Origin: CAZAJS01 sp964485635
GTDB lineage: Bacteria; Pseudomonadota; Gammaproteobacteria; Francisellales; Francisellaceae
DNA length: 50,189 nucleotides
NCBI GenBank assembly: GCA_964485635.1
Contig: CAZAJS010000001.1
Location: forward strand, 1-50,189
Direction of reading: 5' to 3'
Shown here: positions 16,584 through 25,105 of the stretch, piece after piece
How the letters are laid out: each line of letters opens with the position of its first letter
Numbering within the stretch: the first letter of the stretch is position 1
The notes under the pieces: model-generated
The model's database searches: none
What the model saw: only the letters and a program-made list of their open reading frames with translations
What the model was told of the DNA's origin: nothing
Made by a program: the position numbers and the translations under genes

Positions 16584-17057
16584 ATGTCAAGAAGAAATAG
16601 AGCACCAAAACGCGAAATTTTGCCAGATCCGAAATACAAGAGTAAAACGGTTGCAAAATTCATGAACCACATCATGTTAGATGGTAAAAAGTCAGCTGCT
16701 GAAAAAATTGTTTATGGCGCATTTGATGAAATGGCGCAAAAAAAGTCAAATCAAAAACCTGATGAGCTTTTTGAAAAAGCGCTTGAAAATGTTGCGCCAG
16801 TGGTTGAGGTGAAGTCTCGCCGTGTTGGTGGTGCGACATACCAAGTGCCAGTTGAAGTTCGTCCAGAGCGTCAAATGACATTAGCAATGCGTTGGTTGAT
16901 TGATGCGGCGCGCAAGCGTAAGGAGCGTAGCATGGGAATGCGTGTTGCCAGTGAGCTGCTTGAGGCTTGCGATGGTCGCGGATCAGCTGTGAAAAAACGT
17001 GAAGATACACACAAGATGGCAGAAGCAAACAAAGCGTTTGCACACTTCCGTTGGTAA
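16584..17057 (+). CDS. rpsG: 30S ribosomal protein S7
   Basis: S7 (157 residues) nucleates assembly of the 30S head and sits near the E site. The typical start MSRRNRAPKREILPDP and the RRVGGATYQVPVEVRPERQ beta-hairpin region are present. The gene lies 25 bases after rpsL and 43 before fusA. In E. coli S7 represses this operon; I see no obvious binding structure in the short rpsL-rpsG gap. Confidence 0.99.
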   Translation: MSRRNRAPKREILPDPKYKSKTVAKFMNHIMLDGKKSAAEKIVYGAFDEMAQKKSNQKPDELFEKALENVAPVVEVKSRRVGGATYQVPVEVRPERQMTLAMRWLIDAARKRKERSMGMRVASELLEACDGRGSAVKKREDTHKMAEANKAFAHFRW

Positions 17058-17100
17058 AAGGTAAATTAATTAGTAGTACAAGAAAAAAGGGGATATTGTA

Positions 17101-19197
17101 GTGGCTCGTTTAACTCCAATTGAGCGATATCGTAACATTGGGATTTGTGCCCATGTGGATGCCGGAAAAACAACGACGACAGAGCGTATTTTATTTTATA
17201 CAGGATTGACTCATAAAATGGGTGAAGTTCATGATGGTGCAGCCACAATGGACTGGATGTCACAAGAGCAAGAGCGTGGTATTACGATCACTTCTGCGGC
17301 AACAACGACTTTCTGGCAGGGGATGGATCAGCAATTTAAAAAGCATCGCATTAATATTATTGATACGCCTGGTCACGTTGATTTCACAGTTGAAGTTGAA
17401 CGTTCATTGCGTGTCCTTGATGGGGCGGTTGTTGTATTTTGTGGTTCATCAGGTGTTGAGCCTCAGTCTGAAACAGTTTGGCGTCAAGCAGATAAATATA
17501 GTGTTCCGCGTGTTGTCTTTGTTAATAAAATGGACCGAGCAGGCGCTGACTATGAGCGTGTTGTTGAACAAATTCGTACGCGACTAAAAGCGAATGTTGT
17601 CCCTGTCCAGCTAAATATTGGAACAGAAGACAATTTCCAAGGCGTGATTGACTTGGTTCGTATGAAGGCCATTTACTGGAATGACAAAGATGCCGGCTTA
17701 ACTTATGATGAAACTGAAGTGCCAAGTGAATTAATGGAGCGGGCCCAAGAATTACATCAGGAAGTCATTGAGGCGGCGGCAGAAGCTAATGAAGATTTCA
17801 TGGAAAAATACCTAGACGGTGGAATCCTAACGACTGAAGAAATTTATGAAGGGTTGCGCAAGCGTGTTTTAGATAATGAAATTGTATTGTCATTTTGCGG
17901 TTCTGCCTTTAAAAACAAAGGGGTGCAAGCCGTTCTTGATGGTGTTGTTCGTTATTTGCCAGCGCCAAATGAAGTTAAAGCCATTAAAGGTGAAACGCTT
18001 GATGGTCAAGAAACATCACGAGAGTCTTCGGATGAATCGCCATTTTCAGCGCTTGTGTTTAAATTAGCAAATGACCCTTATGTTGGTAACCTGGCATTTA
18101 TTCGTGTTTATTCAGGTAAGCTTAACTCAGGCGATTCAGTTTTGAACTCAGTCACTGGCAAAAAAGAGCGTATTGGTCGTATTGTACAAATGCACTCAAA
18201 CAAACGTGAAGAAGTTAAAGAAGTTTGTGCGGGTGACATTGCCGCTTGTATCGGTGTTAAAACGGTATCAACTGGTGATACGTTATGCTCACAAGAAAAT
18301 CCAGTTATCTTAGAGAGAATGGAATTTCCAGAGCCTGTTATCTCTGTTGCGGTTGAGCCGAAAAGTAAAGCGGACCAAGAAAAAATGTCAATGGCACTTG
18401 GGCGTCTTGCTGCTGAGGACCCATCATTCCGTGTAACAACCGATGAGGAAAGTGGTGAAACCATTATCTCAGGTATGGGTGAGTTGCATTTAGATATTAT
18501 TGTTGACCGTATGAAGCGCGAATTTAAGGTTGAAGCAAATGTCGGTAATCCTCAGGTGGCTTATCGTGAAGCAATTCGTGATACTATTGAGCAGGAAAGC
18601 AAGTTTGTGCGCCAATCTGGTGGTCGTGGTCAATATGGTCATGTCTTTGTCAAATTTGAGCCACTAGAGCGTGGTTCTGGTTTTGAGTTTGAAGACAAAA
18701 TTGTCGGTGGTGTTGTCCCTAAAGAATATATTAACTCTGTTGCTAAAGGGATTGAAGAGCAGCTTCAAAATGGTGTATTAGCTAATTATCCAGTGTTGGA
18801 TGTTAAAGCAACGCTGTATGATGGGTCTTACCATGATGTGGATTCAAGTGAAATGGCATTTAAAATTGCCGGGTCAATGGCTGTTAAAGAAGGGGTTCCA
18901 AGAGCTAACCCGTGTATCTTAGAGCCGATTATGAAAGTTGAAGCTGTTACACCAGAAGACTATATGGGTGATGTCATGGGTGACTTGAACCGTCGTCGCG
19001 GCATTATTGAAGGCATGGAAGAAACACCAGCTGGTAATGTTATCCGTGCAATGGTTCCGCTTGCTGAAATGTTTGGTTATGCAACCCAGATTCGTTCGAT
19101 GAGTCAAGGGCGTGCTTCATTTTCAATGCAATTTGAAGGGTATGGTGAAGTGCCAAACAGCATTGCAGAAGAAATTATTAAAAAGCGTAATTCATAA
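17101..19197 (+). CDS. fusA: Elongation factor G
   Basis: EF-G (698 residues) is the translocation GTPase and also works with RRF in recycling. The GTP-binding motifs are AHVDAGKT (17-24), DTPGH (88-92) and NKMD (142-145). The switch I region has QERGITITSAA. The start is GTG, with GGGGAT seven bases upstream. The notable point is what follows: rpsJ begins 13 bases after the stop, with no tuf gene between, unlike the E. coli and Legionella-type order. Confidence 0.99.
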   Translation: MARLTPIERYRNIGICAHVDAGKTTTTERILFYTGLTHKMGEVHDGAATMDWMSQEQERGITITSAATTTFWQGMDQQFKKHRINIIDTPGHVDFTVEVERSLRVLDGAVVVFCGSSGVEPQSETVWRQADKYSVPRVVFVNKMDRAGADYERVVEQIRTRLKANVVPVQLNIGTEDNFQGVIDLVRMKAIYWNDKDAGLTYDETEVPSELMERAQELHQEVIEAAAEANEDFMEKYLDGGILTTEEIYEGLRKRVLDNEIVLSFCGSAFKNKGVQAVLDGVVRYLPAPNEVKAIKGETLDGQETSRESSDESPFSALVFKLANDPYVGNLAFIRVYSGKLNSGDSVLNSVTGKKERIGRIVQMHSNKREEVKEVCAGDIAACIGVKTVSTGDTLCSQENPVILERMEFPEPVISVAVEPKSKADQEKMSMALGRLAAEDPSFRVTTDEESGETIISGMGELHLDIIVDRMKREFKVEANVGNPQVAYREAIRDTIEQESKFVRQSGGRGQYGHVFVKFEPLERGSGFEFEDKIVGGVVPKEYINSVAKGIEEQLQNGVLANYPVLDVKATLYDGSYHDVDSSEMAFKIAGSMAVKEGVPRANPCILEPIMKVEAVTPEDYMGDVMGDLNRRRGIIEGMEETPAGNVIRAMVPLAEMFGYATQIRSMSQGRASFSMQFEGYGEVPNSIAEEIIKKRNS

Positions 19198-19210
19198 AAA
19201 GGGCTGAAAT

Positions 19211-19528
19211 ATGAGTGTAAATAATCAAAAAATCCGTATCCGGTTAAAGGCTTTTGATCATAAACTGATTGATAACTCAACGAAAGAAATCGTTGAAACG
19301 GCTAAAAAAACGGGTGCGCAAATCAAAGGGCCAATCCCTTTGCCTAGCAAAAAAGAGCGTTATACTGTTTTGATTTCACCGCATGTGAACAAAAAAGCGC
19401 GAGATCAATACGAAGTGCGTACGCACAAACGCTTAATTGATATTGTGCAGCCAACTGAAAAAACGGTTGATGCGCTAATGCGTTTAGATTTGGCAGCAGG
19501 TGTTGATGTTCAAATCAGTTTAAGCTAG
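19211..19528 (+). CDS. rpsJ: 30S ribosomal protein S10
   Basis: S10 (105 residues) is part of the 30S head and, as NusE, of transcription antitermination. IRIRLKAFDHKLID at the start and the loop GPIPLPSKKERYTVL are conserved. It is spaced like a member of the str operon (13 bases after fusA) and is separated from rplC by a 94-base structured gap. S10 thus appears to belong transcriptionally with fusA rather than only with the S10 operon. Confidence 0.98.
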   Translation: MSVNNQKIRIRLKAFDHKLIDNSTKEIVETAKKTGAQIKGPIPLPSKKERYTVLISPHVNKKARDQYEVRTHKRLIDIVQPTEKTVDALMRLDLAAGVDVQISLS

Positions 19529-19536
19529 AATAAGTT

Positions 19537-19596
19537 TTGTGCGATTGTCAATTTTAAGTGCACAATTCAGTTCTATGGTCAATTGTAATCATAGAA
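19537..19596 (+). promoter_or_regulatory. Two hairpins between rpsJ and rplC, candidate regulatory leader
   Basis: TTGTGC at 19537-19542 pairs with GCACAA at 19560-19565 (17-base loop). TTCTATG at 19571-19577 pairs with CATAGAA at 19590-19596 (12-base loop). Neither is followed by a T run, so they do not look like simple terminators. In enterics L4 binds a leader before rpsJ; a displaced equivalent before rplC is one possible reading and is inference only. Confidence 0.55.
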
Positions 19597-19622
19597 TTTA
19601 ATAATAAATAAGAGGAAAAGCC

Positions 19623-20276
19623 ATGTCATTAGGTATTATTGGCCGCAAATGCGGTATGACACGTATTTTTACAGAAAATGGTCAGTCTATTCCCGTTTCT
19701 GTTGTGCATGTCGATCCTAACAAGGTTGTTCAGGTCAAAACGCAAGAAGTTGATGGCTATAATGCAGTTCAAGTAACAGCAGGTCATAAAAAACGTTCTC
19801 GCGTTAACACGCCTTTGCAGGGGCACTATGCAAAAGCAAAGGTAGAGCCTGGACGCTTGTTAAAAGAGCATCGTGTTGATGCTGAAACAGCTACGTCACT
19901 TAAAGCGGGTCAAACAATTGAAGTAACCATGTTTGATGCAGGTGATAAAGTTGATGTGACCGGTATTTCAAAAGGTAAAGGGTTTGCAGGGGTTGTTAAG
20001 CGTCATAATTTTAGTACGCAAGATGCAACACATGGAAACTCGTTAACTTATCGTGCACATGGTTCGACAGGCCAATGTCAGTCTCCTGGTCGTGTTTTTA
20101 AGAATAAAAAGATGGCAGGACAGCTCGGTAATGCAAAAACAACGGTCCAATCGCTTGAAATTGTTAAAGTCGACGCTGAAAAAGGATTATTACTATTGAA
20201 AGGTGGTATTCCTGGCGCCGTTGGTAACGATGTCTTGATTAAAGCCGCGGTTAAAAAGCAAGGCAAAGCACAATAA
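19623..20276 (+). CDS. rplC: 50S ribosomal protein L3
   Basis: L3 (217 residues) is an early assembly protein reaching toward the peptidyl-transferase centre. GIIGRKCGMTRIF at the N terminus and the long-loop motif GSTGQCQSPGRVFKNKKMAGQ, which holds the methylated Gln of the family, are present. It follows the hairpin-rich gap after rpsJ and has its own AAGAGGA Shine-Dalgarno. Confidence 0.98.
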   Translation: MSLGIIGRKCGMTRIFTENGQSIPVSVVHVDPNKVVQVKTQEVDGYNAVQVTAGHKKRSRVNTPLQGHYAKAKVEPGRLLKEHRVDAETATSLKAGQTIEVTMFDAGDKVDVTGISKGKGFAGVVKRHNFSTQDATHGNSLTYRAHGSTGQCQSPGRVFKNKKMAGQLGNAKTTVQSLEIVKVDAEKGLLLLKGGIPGAVGNDVLIKAAVKKQGKAQ

Positions 20277-20288
20277 GGGAGACAGGCA

Positions 20289-20909
20289 GTGGAATTAAAT
20301 GTAAAAAGTTTAACAGGGCAACATTCGCAAGTGGATGTTTCTGATGCAGTCTTTGCAAGAGACTACAATGAAACGCTCGTGCATCAAGTTGTTGTAGCCT
20401 ATATGGCTGGTGCGCGCCAAGGAACAAAAGCACAAAAAACACGATCTGAAGTGGCAGGTGGTGGTGCTAAACCATGGCGTCAAAAAGGAACAGGCCGAGC
20501 ACGTGCGGGAACAATTCGTTCTCCAATTTGGCGCTCAGGTGGTGTTACATTTGCAGCAAAACCGCGTGACTATAGTCAAAAGGTTAACCGTAAAATGTAC
20601 CGTGCAGCTGTGCAGTCAATTTTATCACAACTTGTACGTAATGAGCGTTTAGTGGTTGTCGATAAGTTTGAAATGGACACACCAAAAACAAAAGCATGTG
20701 TTGAAAAGTTAAAGCAACTAAATGTATCAGATGCATTAATTGTTGTGTCACCAGAAGAGTTGACAGAAGAGTTGCATTTAGCGTCACGCAATATCAAAAA
20801 TGTTGCAGTTTGTGATGTATATGAAATCAATCCTGCCGTGTTGATTTGCTTCGACCAAGTCGTTATGACGCAAAGTGCAGTCAAAGAGATTGAGGAGCGT
20901 CTATCATGA
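20289..20909 (+). CDS. rplD: 50S ribosomal protein L4
   Basis: L4 (206 residues) lines the peptide exit tunnel, and in E. coli it represses the S10 operon by binding its leader. The tunnel loop with KPWRQKGTGRARAGTIRSP is intact, with no macrolide-resistance-like deletion. The start is GTG with a GGGAGA ribosome-binding site. The stop overlaps the rplW start by four bases. Confidence 0.98.
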   Translation: MELNVKSLTGQHSQVDVSDAVFARDYNETLVHQVVVAYMAGARQGTKAQKTRSEVAGGGAKPWRQKGTGRARAGTIRSPIWRSGGVTFAAKPRDYSQKVNRKMYRAAVQSILSQLVRNERLVVVDKFEMDTPKTKACVEKLKQLNVSDALIVVSPEELTEELHLASRNIKNVAVCDVYEINPAVLICFDQVVMTQSAVKEIEERLS

Positions 20910-21202
20910 GTCAAGAGAAAATTTTAAATACATTGTTAGGCCCTCATGTATCAGATAAAGCATATACGATTGCTGATGATGGTTCACATGTGACGTTTAA
21001 AGTAGAGAAAAACGCAACGAAATTAGCCATTAAAAAAGCTGTCGAGCAGTTGTTTGATGTGAAAGTTGAGTCAGTTAATACCGTCAATGTCAAAGGAAAG
21101 AAGCGTCGTTTTGGTCGGATTGAAGGTCGGACAAAAGACTGGAAAAAAGCCTATGTCAAGCTTGCTGAAGGTCATGACATCAACTTTGTCGGGGCAGAGT
21201 AG
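20906..21202 (+). CDS. rplW: 50S ribosomal protein L23
   Basis: L23 (98 residues) sits at the tunnel exit and docks trigger factor, SRP and the translocon. The conserved region KRRFGRIEGRTKDWKKAYVKL lies near the C terminus, and the N-terminal GPHVSDKA motif is present. Translation is likely coupled to rplD through the ATGA overlap. Confidence 0.97.
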   Translation: MSQEKILNTLLGPHVSDKAYTIADDGSHVTFKVEKNATKLAIKKAVEQLFDVKVESVNTVNVKGKKRRFGRIEGRTKDWKKAYVKLAEGHDINFVGAE

Positions 21203-21229
21203 CATAAAATTTGGTGAGGAATGATTAAT

Positions 21230-22057
21230 ATGAGTATTATAAAAGCAAAACCAACCTCCCCAGGGCGCCGTTTCGTTGTCCAGATTAAAGGAGATGATCT
21301 GTACAAGGGCCGTCCTTATCCAGGATTGGTAACAAGCAAGGCGAATTATGCAGGGCGCAATAGCCAAGGACGTATTACTGTTCGCCATAAAGGTGGCGGG
21401 AATCGTCAGCATTATCGTTTAATTGACTTTAAGCGTCGCAAAGATGATATTACATCGACTGTTGAGCGACTAGAGTATGATCCAAATCGTAGTGCGTATA
21501 TTGCATTACTTCGTTATGCTGATGGTGAGCGTCGTTATGTGATTGCAGCCAAAGGTCTAAAGCAGGGTGATACTGTTGTTTCAGGTGAGCATGTTGCGAT
21601 TAAACCAAGTAACTGTATGCCACTAAGAAGTGTGCCACTTGGGACAATTATCCATAATGTTGAGTTAAAGCCTGGTAAAGGTGCTCAAATCATTCGAAGT
21701 GCAGGAACTTCTGCGCAATTAGTTGGAAAAGATACAACTTATGCAATTGTTCGTTTGAATTCGGGTGAGGTTCGTAAAATCTTATTATCTTGTCGTGCAA
21801 CAATTGGTGCTGTATCAAATTCTGAACATAGCATTGGTTCGCTTGGGAAAGCTGGCGCAAAGCGTTGGCGTGGGGTGCGTCCTACGGTGCGTGGTGTTGC
21901 AATGAATCCAATTGATCACCCACATGGTGGTGGTGAAGGTCGAACTTCAGGTGGGCGTCATCCTGTCACACCATGGGGTCGTCCAACAAAAGGGTATAAA
22001 ACGCGTAAAAACACACGTAGTGACAAACTAGTTGTTCAACGACGCAAGAAAAAGTAA
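21230..22057 (+). CDS. rplB: 50S ribosomal protein L2
   Basis: L2 (275 residues from the chosen ATG) is needed for subunit association and peptidyl transfer. The second ATG was chosen because GAGGA lies nine bases upstream, while the first ATG (21221) abuts it directly. Landmarks are KPTSPGRRFVV, RNSQGRITVRHKGGG and the C-terminal MNPIDHPHGGGEGRTSGG with its essential histidine. Confidence 0.98.
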   Translation: MSIIKAKPTSPGRRFVVQIKGDDLYKGRPYPGLVTSKANYAGRNSQGRITVRHKGGGNRQHYRLIDFKRRKDDITSTVERLEYDPNRSAYIALLRYADGERRYVIAAKGLKQGDTVVSGEHVAIKPSNCMPLRSVPLGTIIHNVELKPGKGAQIIRSAGTSAQLVGKDTTYAIVRLNSGEVRKILLSCRATIGAVSNSEHSIGSLGKAGAKRWRGVRPTVRGVAMNPIDHPHGGGEGRTSGGRHPVTPWGRPTKGYKTRKNTRSDKLVVQRRKKK

Positions 22058-22074
22058 TATAAAGGGAGAGTAAC

Positions 22075-22353
22075 GTGCCACGTTCATTAAAGAAAGGACC
22101 TTTCGTCGATTATCATTTATTGAAAAAGGTTGTAGAAGCGCAAGAATCAAACGCAAAAAAACCAATTAAAACTTGGTCACGTCGTTCTATGATTGTGCCA
22201 GATATGATTGGATTGACGATTGCCGTTCATAATGGTCGCCAGCATGTACCAATTTTGATTAGTGAAAATATGATTGGTCATAAGCTTGGCGAATTTGCCA
22301 TCACACGCACTTATCGTGGGCATGCTGCCGATAAGAAAGCGAAGCGTAAATAA
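22075..22353 (+). CDS. rpsS: 30S ribosomal protein S19
   Basis: S19 (92 residues) is in the 30S head near the A-site finger. It opens with RSLKKGPFVDYHLLKKV and contains GHKLGEFAITRTYRGH. The start is GTG with GGGAGAG upstream. Spacing to rplB and rplV is 17 and 16 bases. Confidence 0.98.
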   Translation: MPRSLKKGPFVDYHLLKKVVEAQESNAKKPIKTWSRRSMIVPDMIGLTIAVHNGRQHVPILISENMIGHKLGEFAITRTYRGHAADKKAKRK

Positions 22354-22369
22354 GATTTGAGGTTGAAGA

Positions 22370-22702
22370 ATGGAAGTTCAAGCAAAATTAAGATATGCAA
22401 GAGTATCGCCACAGAAGGCGCGTCTTGTCGCTGACCAAGTGCGTGGTCTGCCCGTTGAGCAGGCGCTGAATTTATTAACGTTTAGCAATAAAAAATCTGC
22501 TAACCTTGTAAGAGAAGTGCTTAATTCAGCAATTGCAAATGCTGAGCACAATGAGGGGATGGATATTGATGAGCTGTATGTGTCGACAATCTGCGTGGAT
22601 GAAGGCCCTACGATGAAACGTTTTAGAGCTCGCGCAAAAGGTCGAGGCGATCGTATTTTAAAACGCGCTTCTCACATCACTGTGAAAGTTGCTGAGAAAT
22701 AA
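22370..22702 (+). CDS. rplV: 50S ribosomal protein L22
   Basis: L22 (110 residues) has a beta-hairpin that lines the exit tunnel and can confer macrolide resistance when altered. The hairpin region DEGPTMKRFRARAKGRGDRI is normal. The N-terminal YARVSPQKARLVADQVRG motif is typical. Confidence 0.98.
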   Translation: MEVQAKLRYARVSPQKARLVADQVRGLPVEQALNLLTFSNKKSANLVREVLNSAIANAEHNEGMDIDELYVSTICVDEGPTMKRFRARAKGRGDRILKRASHITVKVAEK

Positions 22703-22716
22703 AAAGGGGCAAATTA

Positions 22717-23424
22717 ATGGGTCAAAAAGTAAATCCAACTGGTATCCGTTTAGGTTATATTAAAGATTGGAATTCTGTTTGGTATGCAGATAGTAAACAC
22801 TATGCAGATCAACTGAATTCTGATATCCAAATTCGCGAATTTTTACATAAAAAATTAGCCAATGCGGCCGTAAGTAAAATTAAAATTGAGCGTCCAGCTC
22901 AGAATGCAAAAATTACGATTCACACAGCACGACCAGGTATTGTTATTGGTCGTAAAGGTGAAGATGTTGAAATGTTAAAGGAAGAAGTATCAAAGCGTAT
23001 CGGACTTCCTGTGCAGATCAATATTGAAGAAATTCGCAAGCCAGAGCTTGATGCAAAGCTCGTTGCCGACGGTGTTGCCCAGCAATTAGAAAAGCGTGTA
23101 ATGTTTCGTCGTGCGATGAAACGTGCAGTGCAATCAGCAATGAAAACTGGCGCTCAAGGCGTGAAGGTTGTTGTGTCTGGCCGTGTTGGTGGCGCAGAAA
23201 TCGCACGTTCAGAGTGGCAAAAAGAAGGGCGGATTCCATTGCATACATTTCGTGCAGATATTGATTATGCAGCATCAGAAGCTTTAACAGCTTATGGGAT
23301 CATTGGTGTGAAGGTTTGGATATTTAAAGGTGAAGTATTGCCAGGTGATGTGCATGATTCTGAAACATCGAATCAAGCAGATAAAAAACCTTCCTCAAAG
23401 AACAATAAAAGAGGAGCAAAATAA
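22717..23424 (+). CDS. rpsC: 30S ribosomal protein S3
   Basis: S3 (235 residues) forms part of the mRNA entry channel. GQKVNPTGIRLGY at the start, the KH-type RPGIVIGRKGEDVE (about 68-81) and SGRVGGAEIARSEW are present. The C-terminal 25 residues form a lysine- and asparagine-rich tail. The stop overlaps the rplP start (TAATG). Confidence 0.98.
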   Translation: MGQKVNPTGIRLGYIKDWNSVWYADSKHYADQLNSDIQIREFLHKKLANAAVSKIKIERPAQNAKITIHTARPGIVIGRKGEDVEMLKEEVSKRIGLPVQINIEEIRKPELDAKLVADGVAQQLEKRVMFRRAMKRAVQSAMKTGAQGVKVVVSGRVGGAEIARSEWQKEGRIPLHTFRADIDYAASEALTAYGIIGVKVWIFKGEVLPGDVHDSETSNQADKKPSSKNNKRGAK

Positions 23425-23837
23425 TGCTGCAGCCAAAGCGAACAAAATTTCGTAAACAGCAAAAGATGCGCAATCGTGGCTTAGCCCACCGTGGCAATAA
23501 AGTTGATTTTGGTGATTTTGGTTTGCAGGCGACTTCTCGTGGACGCATTTCAGCGCGTCAAATCGAGGCTGGACGTCGAGCCATTAATCGTCATGTAAAG
23601 CGTGGTGGTAAAGTCTGGATTCGAATTTTTCCAGATAAGCCAATTACTGAAAAACCTTTAGAAGTTCGTATGGGTAAAGGAAAAGGGAACGTTGAGTACT
23701 GGGTTGCTCAAATCAAACCTGGAAAAATGCTATATGAAATTCAAGGGGTTAGTGAACAGCTCGCACGTGAAGCGTTTAAACGTGCTGCTGCCAAGCTTCC
23801 AGTATCAACAACGTTTGTAGAAAAGACGGTGATGTAA
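23424..23837 (+). CDS. rplP: 50S ribosomal protein L16
   Basis: L16 (137 residues) helps position A-site tRNA. MLQPKRTKFRKQQKMRNRG at the start is canonical; the conserved Arg at 81 (hydroxylated in E. coli by RoxA) lies in the region MGKGKGNVEYW. It overlaps rpsC and rpmC by one base each (TAATG), implying coupled translation. Confidence 0.98.
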   Translation: MLQPKRTKFRKQQKMRNRGLAHRGNKVDFGDFGLQATSRGRISARQIEAGRRAINRHVKRGGKVWIRIFPDKPITEKPLEVRMGKGKGNVEYWVAQIKPGKMLYEIQGVSEQLAREAFKRAAAKLPVSTTFVEKTVM

Positions 23838-24046
23838 TGAAAAAAACAGAGCAGTTAAAAGAGTTAAGAGAAAAAACTCCCCAGCAATTGCAAGAGCGTA
23901 AAATTGAACTATTAAAAGAGCAGTTTAATTTGCGCATGCAAAAAGGGACTGGGCAATTAACACAAAACCATTTGTTTAAAAAGAATCGACGCGAAATTGC
24001 TCAAATTAATACAGTAATAACAGAGAAAATGAAAGCAGGTGCATGA
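23837..24046 (+). CDS. rpmC: 50S ribosomal protein L29
   Basis: L29 (69 residues) is a two-helix protein near the tunnel exit. LKELREKTPQQLQERKIELLKEQFNLRMQ is split by the usual turn, and the family motif is recognisable throughout. It overlaps rplP and rpsQ at both ends. Confidence 0.97.
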   Translation: MKKTEQLKELREKTPQQLQERKIELLKEQFNLRMQKGTGQLTQNHLFKKNRREIAQINTVITEKMKAGA

Positions 24047-24303
24047 GCATGAGTGGTGAAAAATTAAGAACATTGCGTGGGAAAGTGATCAGCGACAAAA
24101 TGGATAAAACCATTACTGTATTAGTGGAACGTCGAGTCAAACATCCACTTTATGGTAAGTTTGTGAAGCGATCAACTAAATATCACACCCATGATGAAAA
24201 TAATGAATGCCGAACTGGCGATACAGTAACAATTACTGAGCATCGTCCGTATTCAAAAACAAAAAAATGGCGTCTTGTTTCAGTTATTGATCGTGCCAAA
24301 TAA
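24043..24303 (+). CDS. rpsQ: 30S ribosomal protein S17
   Basis: S17 (86 residues, or 84 if the second ATG at 24049 is used) is an OB-fold primary rRNA-binding protein. RGKVISDKMDKTITV and HPLYGKFVKRSTKYHTHD are typical. It is the last gene before a new promoter at 24308-24336. Confidence 0.97.
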   Translation: MSMSGEKLRTLRGKVISDKMDKTITVLVERRVKHPLYGKFVKRSTKYHTHDENNECRTGDTVTITEHRPYSKTKKWRLVSVIDRAK

Positions 24304-24307
24304 GCGC

Positions 24308-24336
24308 TTTACGTTTAAAAAATAACTTGGTATAAT
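24308..24336 (+). promoter_or_regulatory. Internal sigma70 promoter before rplN (spc promoter)
   Basis: TTTACG at 24308-24313 and TATAAT at 24331-24336 have 17-base spacing, followed by a G+C-containing discriminator (GAACGCC). It lies in the 85-base gap before rplN, exactly where E. coli has the spc promoter. A short hairpin, TCAGC-AAT-GCTGA, lies at 24348-24360 in the leader. Confidence 0.75.
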
Positions 24337-24388
24337 GAACGCCTTTTCAGCAATGCTGATAAATACTTGACTCGAAGAGGGTAATAAC

Positions 24389-24757
24389 ATGATTCAGATG
24401 CAAACTGAACTGCAGGTTGCAGATAATAGTGGTGCACGTAAAGTAGAGTGTATCAAAGTTTTAGGGGGGTCACATCGCCGGTATGCCTCTATTGGTGATA
24501 TTATTAAAGTGACAGTCAAAGAAGCTAGTCCACGTGGCCGTGTTAAAAAGGGTAATGTGTACAGTGCTGTTGTTGTGCGGACAGCTTATGGCGTTCGTCG
24601 TCAAGATGGATCAGTGATTCGTTTTGATAACAATGCTGTTGTATTATTGAATCAAAATGAGCAGCCAGTTGGTACGCGTATTTTTGGTCCTGTAACACGT
24701 GAGCTACGGACGGATAACTTTATGAAAATTGTTTCACTTGCCCCTGAAGTGCTTTAA
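24389..24757 (+). CDS. rplN: 50S ribosomal protein L14
   Basis: L14 (122 residues) lies at the intersubunit face and binds L19. MIQMQTELQVADNSGARKV is the standard start, and RIFGPVTRELR is near the C terminus. It is the first gene after the internal promoter and short leader. Confidence 0.98.
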   Translation: MIQMQTELQVADNSGARKVECIKVLGGSHRRYASIGDIIKVTVKEASPRGRVKKGNVYSAVVVRTAYGVRRQDGSVIRFDNNAVVLLNQNEQPVGTRIFGPVTRELRTDNFMKIVSLAPEVL

Positions 24758-24770
24758 TCTGGAGGGTAAA

Positions 24771-25097
24771 ATGATTAAAAAGCTAAAAAAAGGTGATGAC
24801 GTTATTGTCATCGCAGGAAAAAATAAAGGCAGCCGTGGCGTAATCACTGCAGTACACCCAGAAAAAAACCGTGTCGTTGTTGAAGGCATTAATATGATGA
24901 AAAAACATGTTAAGCCAAATCCAAACCGCGGTGTTGAAGGTGGTATTGTTGAGAAAGAAGCGCCGATTCATGCTTCAAATATTGCTCTGTACAACCCAGA
25001 GACAAAAAAAGCAGATCGTGTTGGTTTTAAATGGGTTGAAGATGGTAGCAAAAAAGTTCGCTACTTTAAATCAAATGGCGAACTAGTAGACGTATAG
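24771..25097 (+). CDS. rplX: 50S ribosomal protein L24
   Basis: L24 (108 residues) is an assembly initiator with a KOW domain (KKGDDVIVIAGKNKGSRG, about 6-23). The chosen ATG has GGAGG seven bases upstream; the frame is open further upstream into rplN but without a suitable start. C-terminal features such as DRVGFKWVEDGSKKVRY are typical. Confidence 0.97.
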   Translation: MIKKLKKGDDVIVIAGKNKGSRGVITAVHPEKNRVVVEGINMMKKHVKPNPNRGVEGGIVEKEAPIHASNIALYNPETKKADRVGFKWVEDGSKKVRYFKSNGELVDV

Positions 25098-25105
25098 GTG
25101 AGGAT

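Noticed and set aside
16672..17043. A 123-codon minus-strand open frame across rpsG
   Set aside because: It is antisense to a conserved ribosomal gene, has a histidine- and cysteine-rich shadow composition, and shows no ribosome-binding site or motif.
18108..18464. A 118-codon minus-strand open frame inside fusA
   Set aside because: Antisense shadow of EF-G with no protein-like motif.
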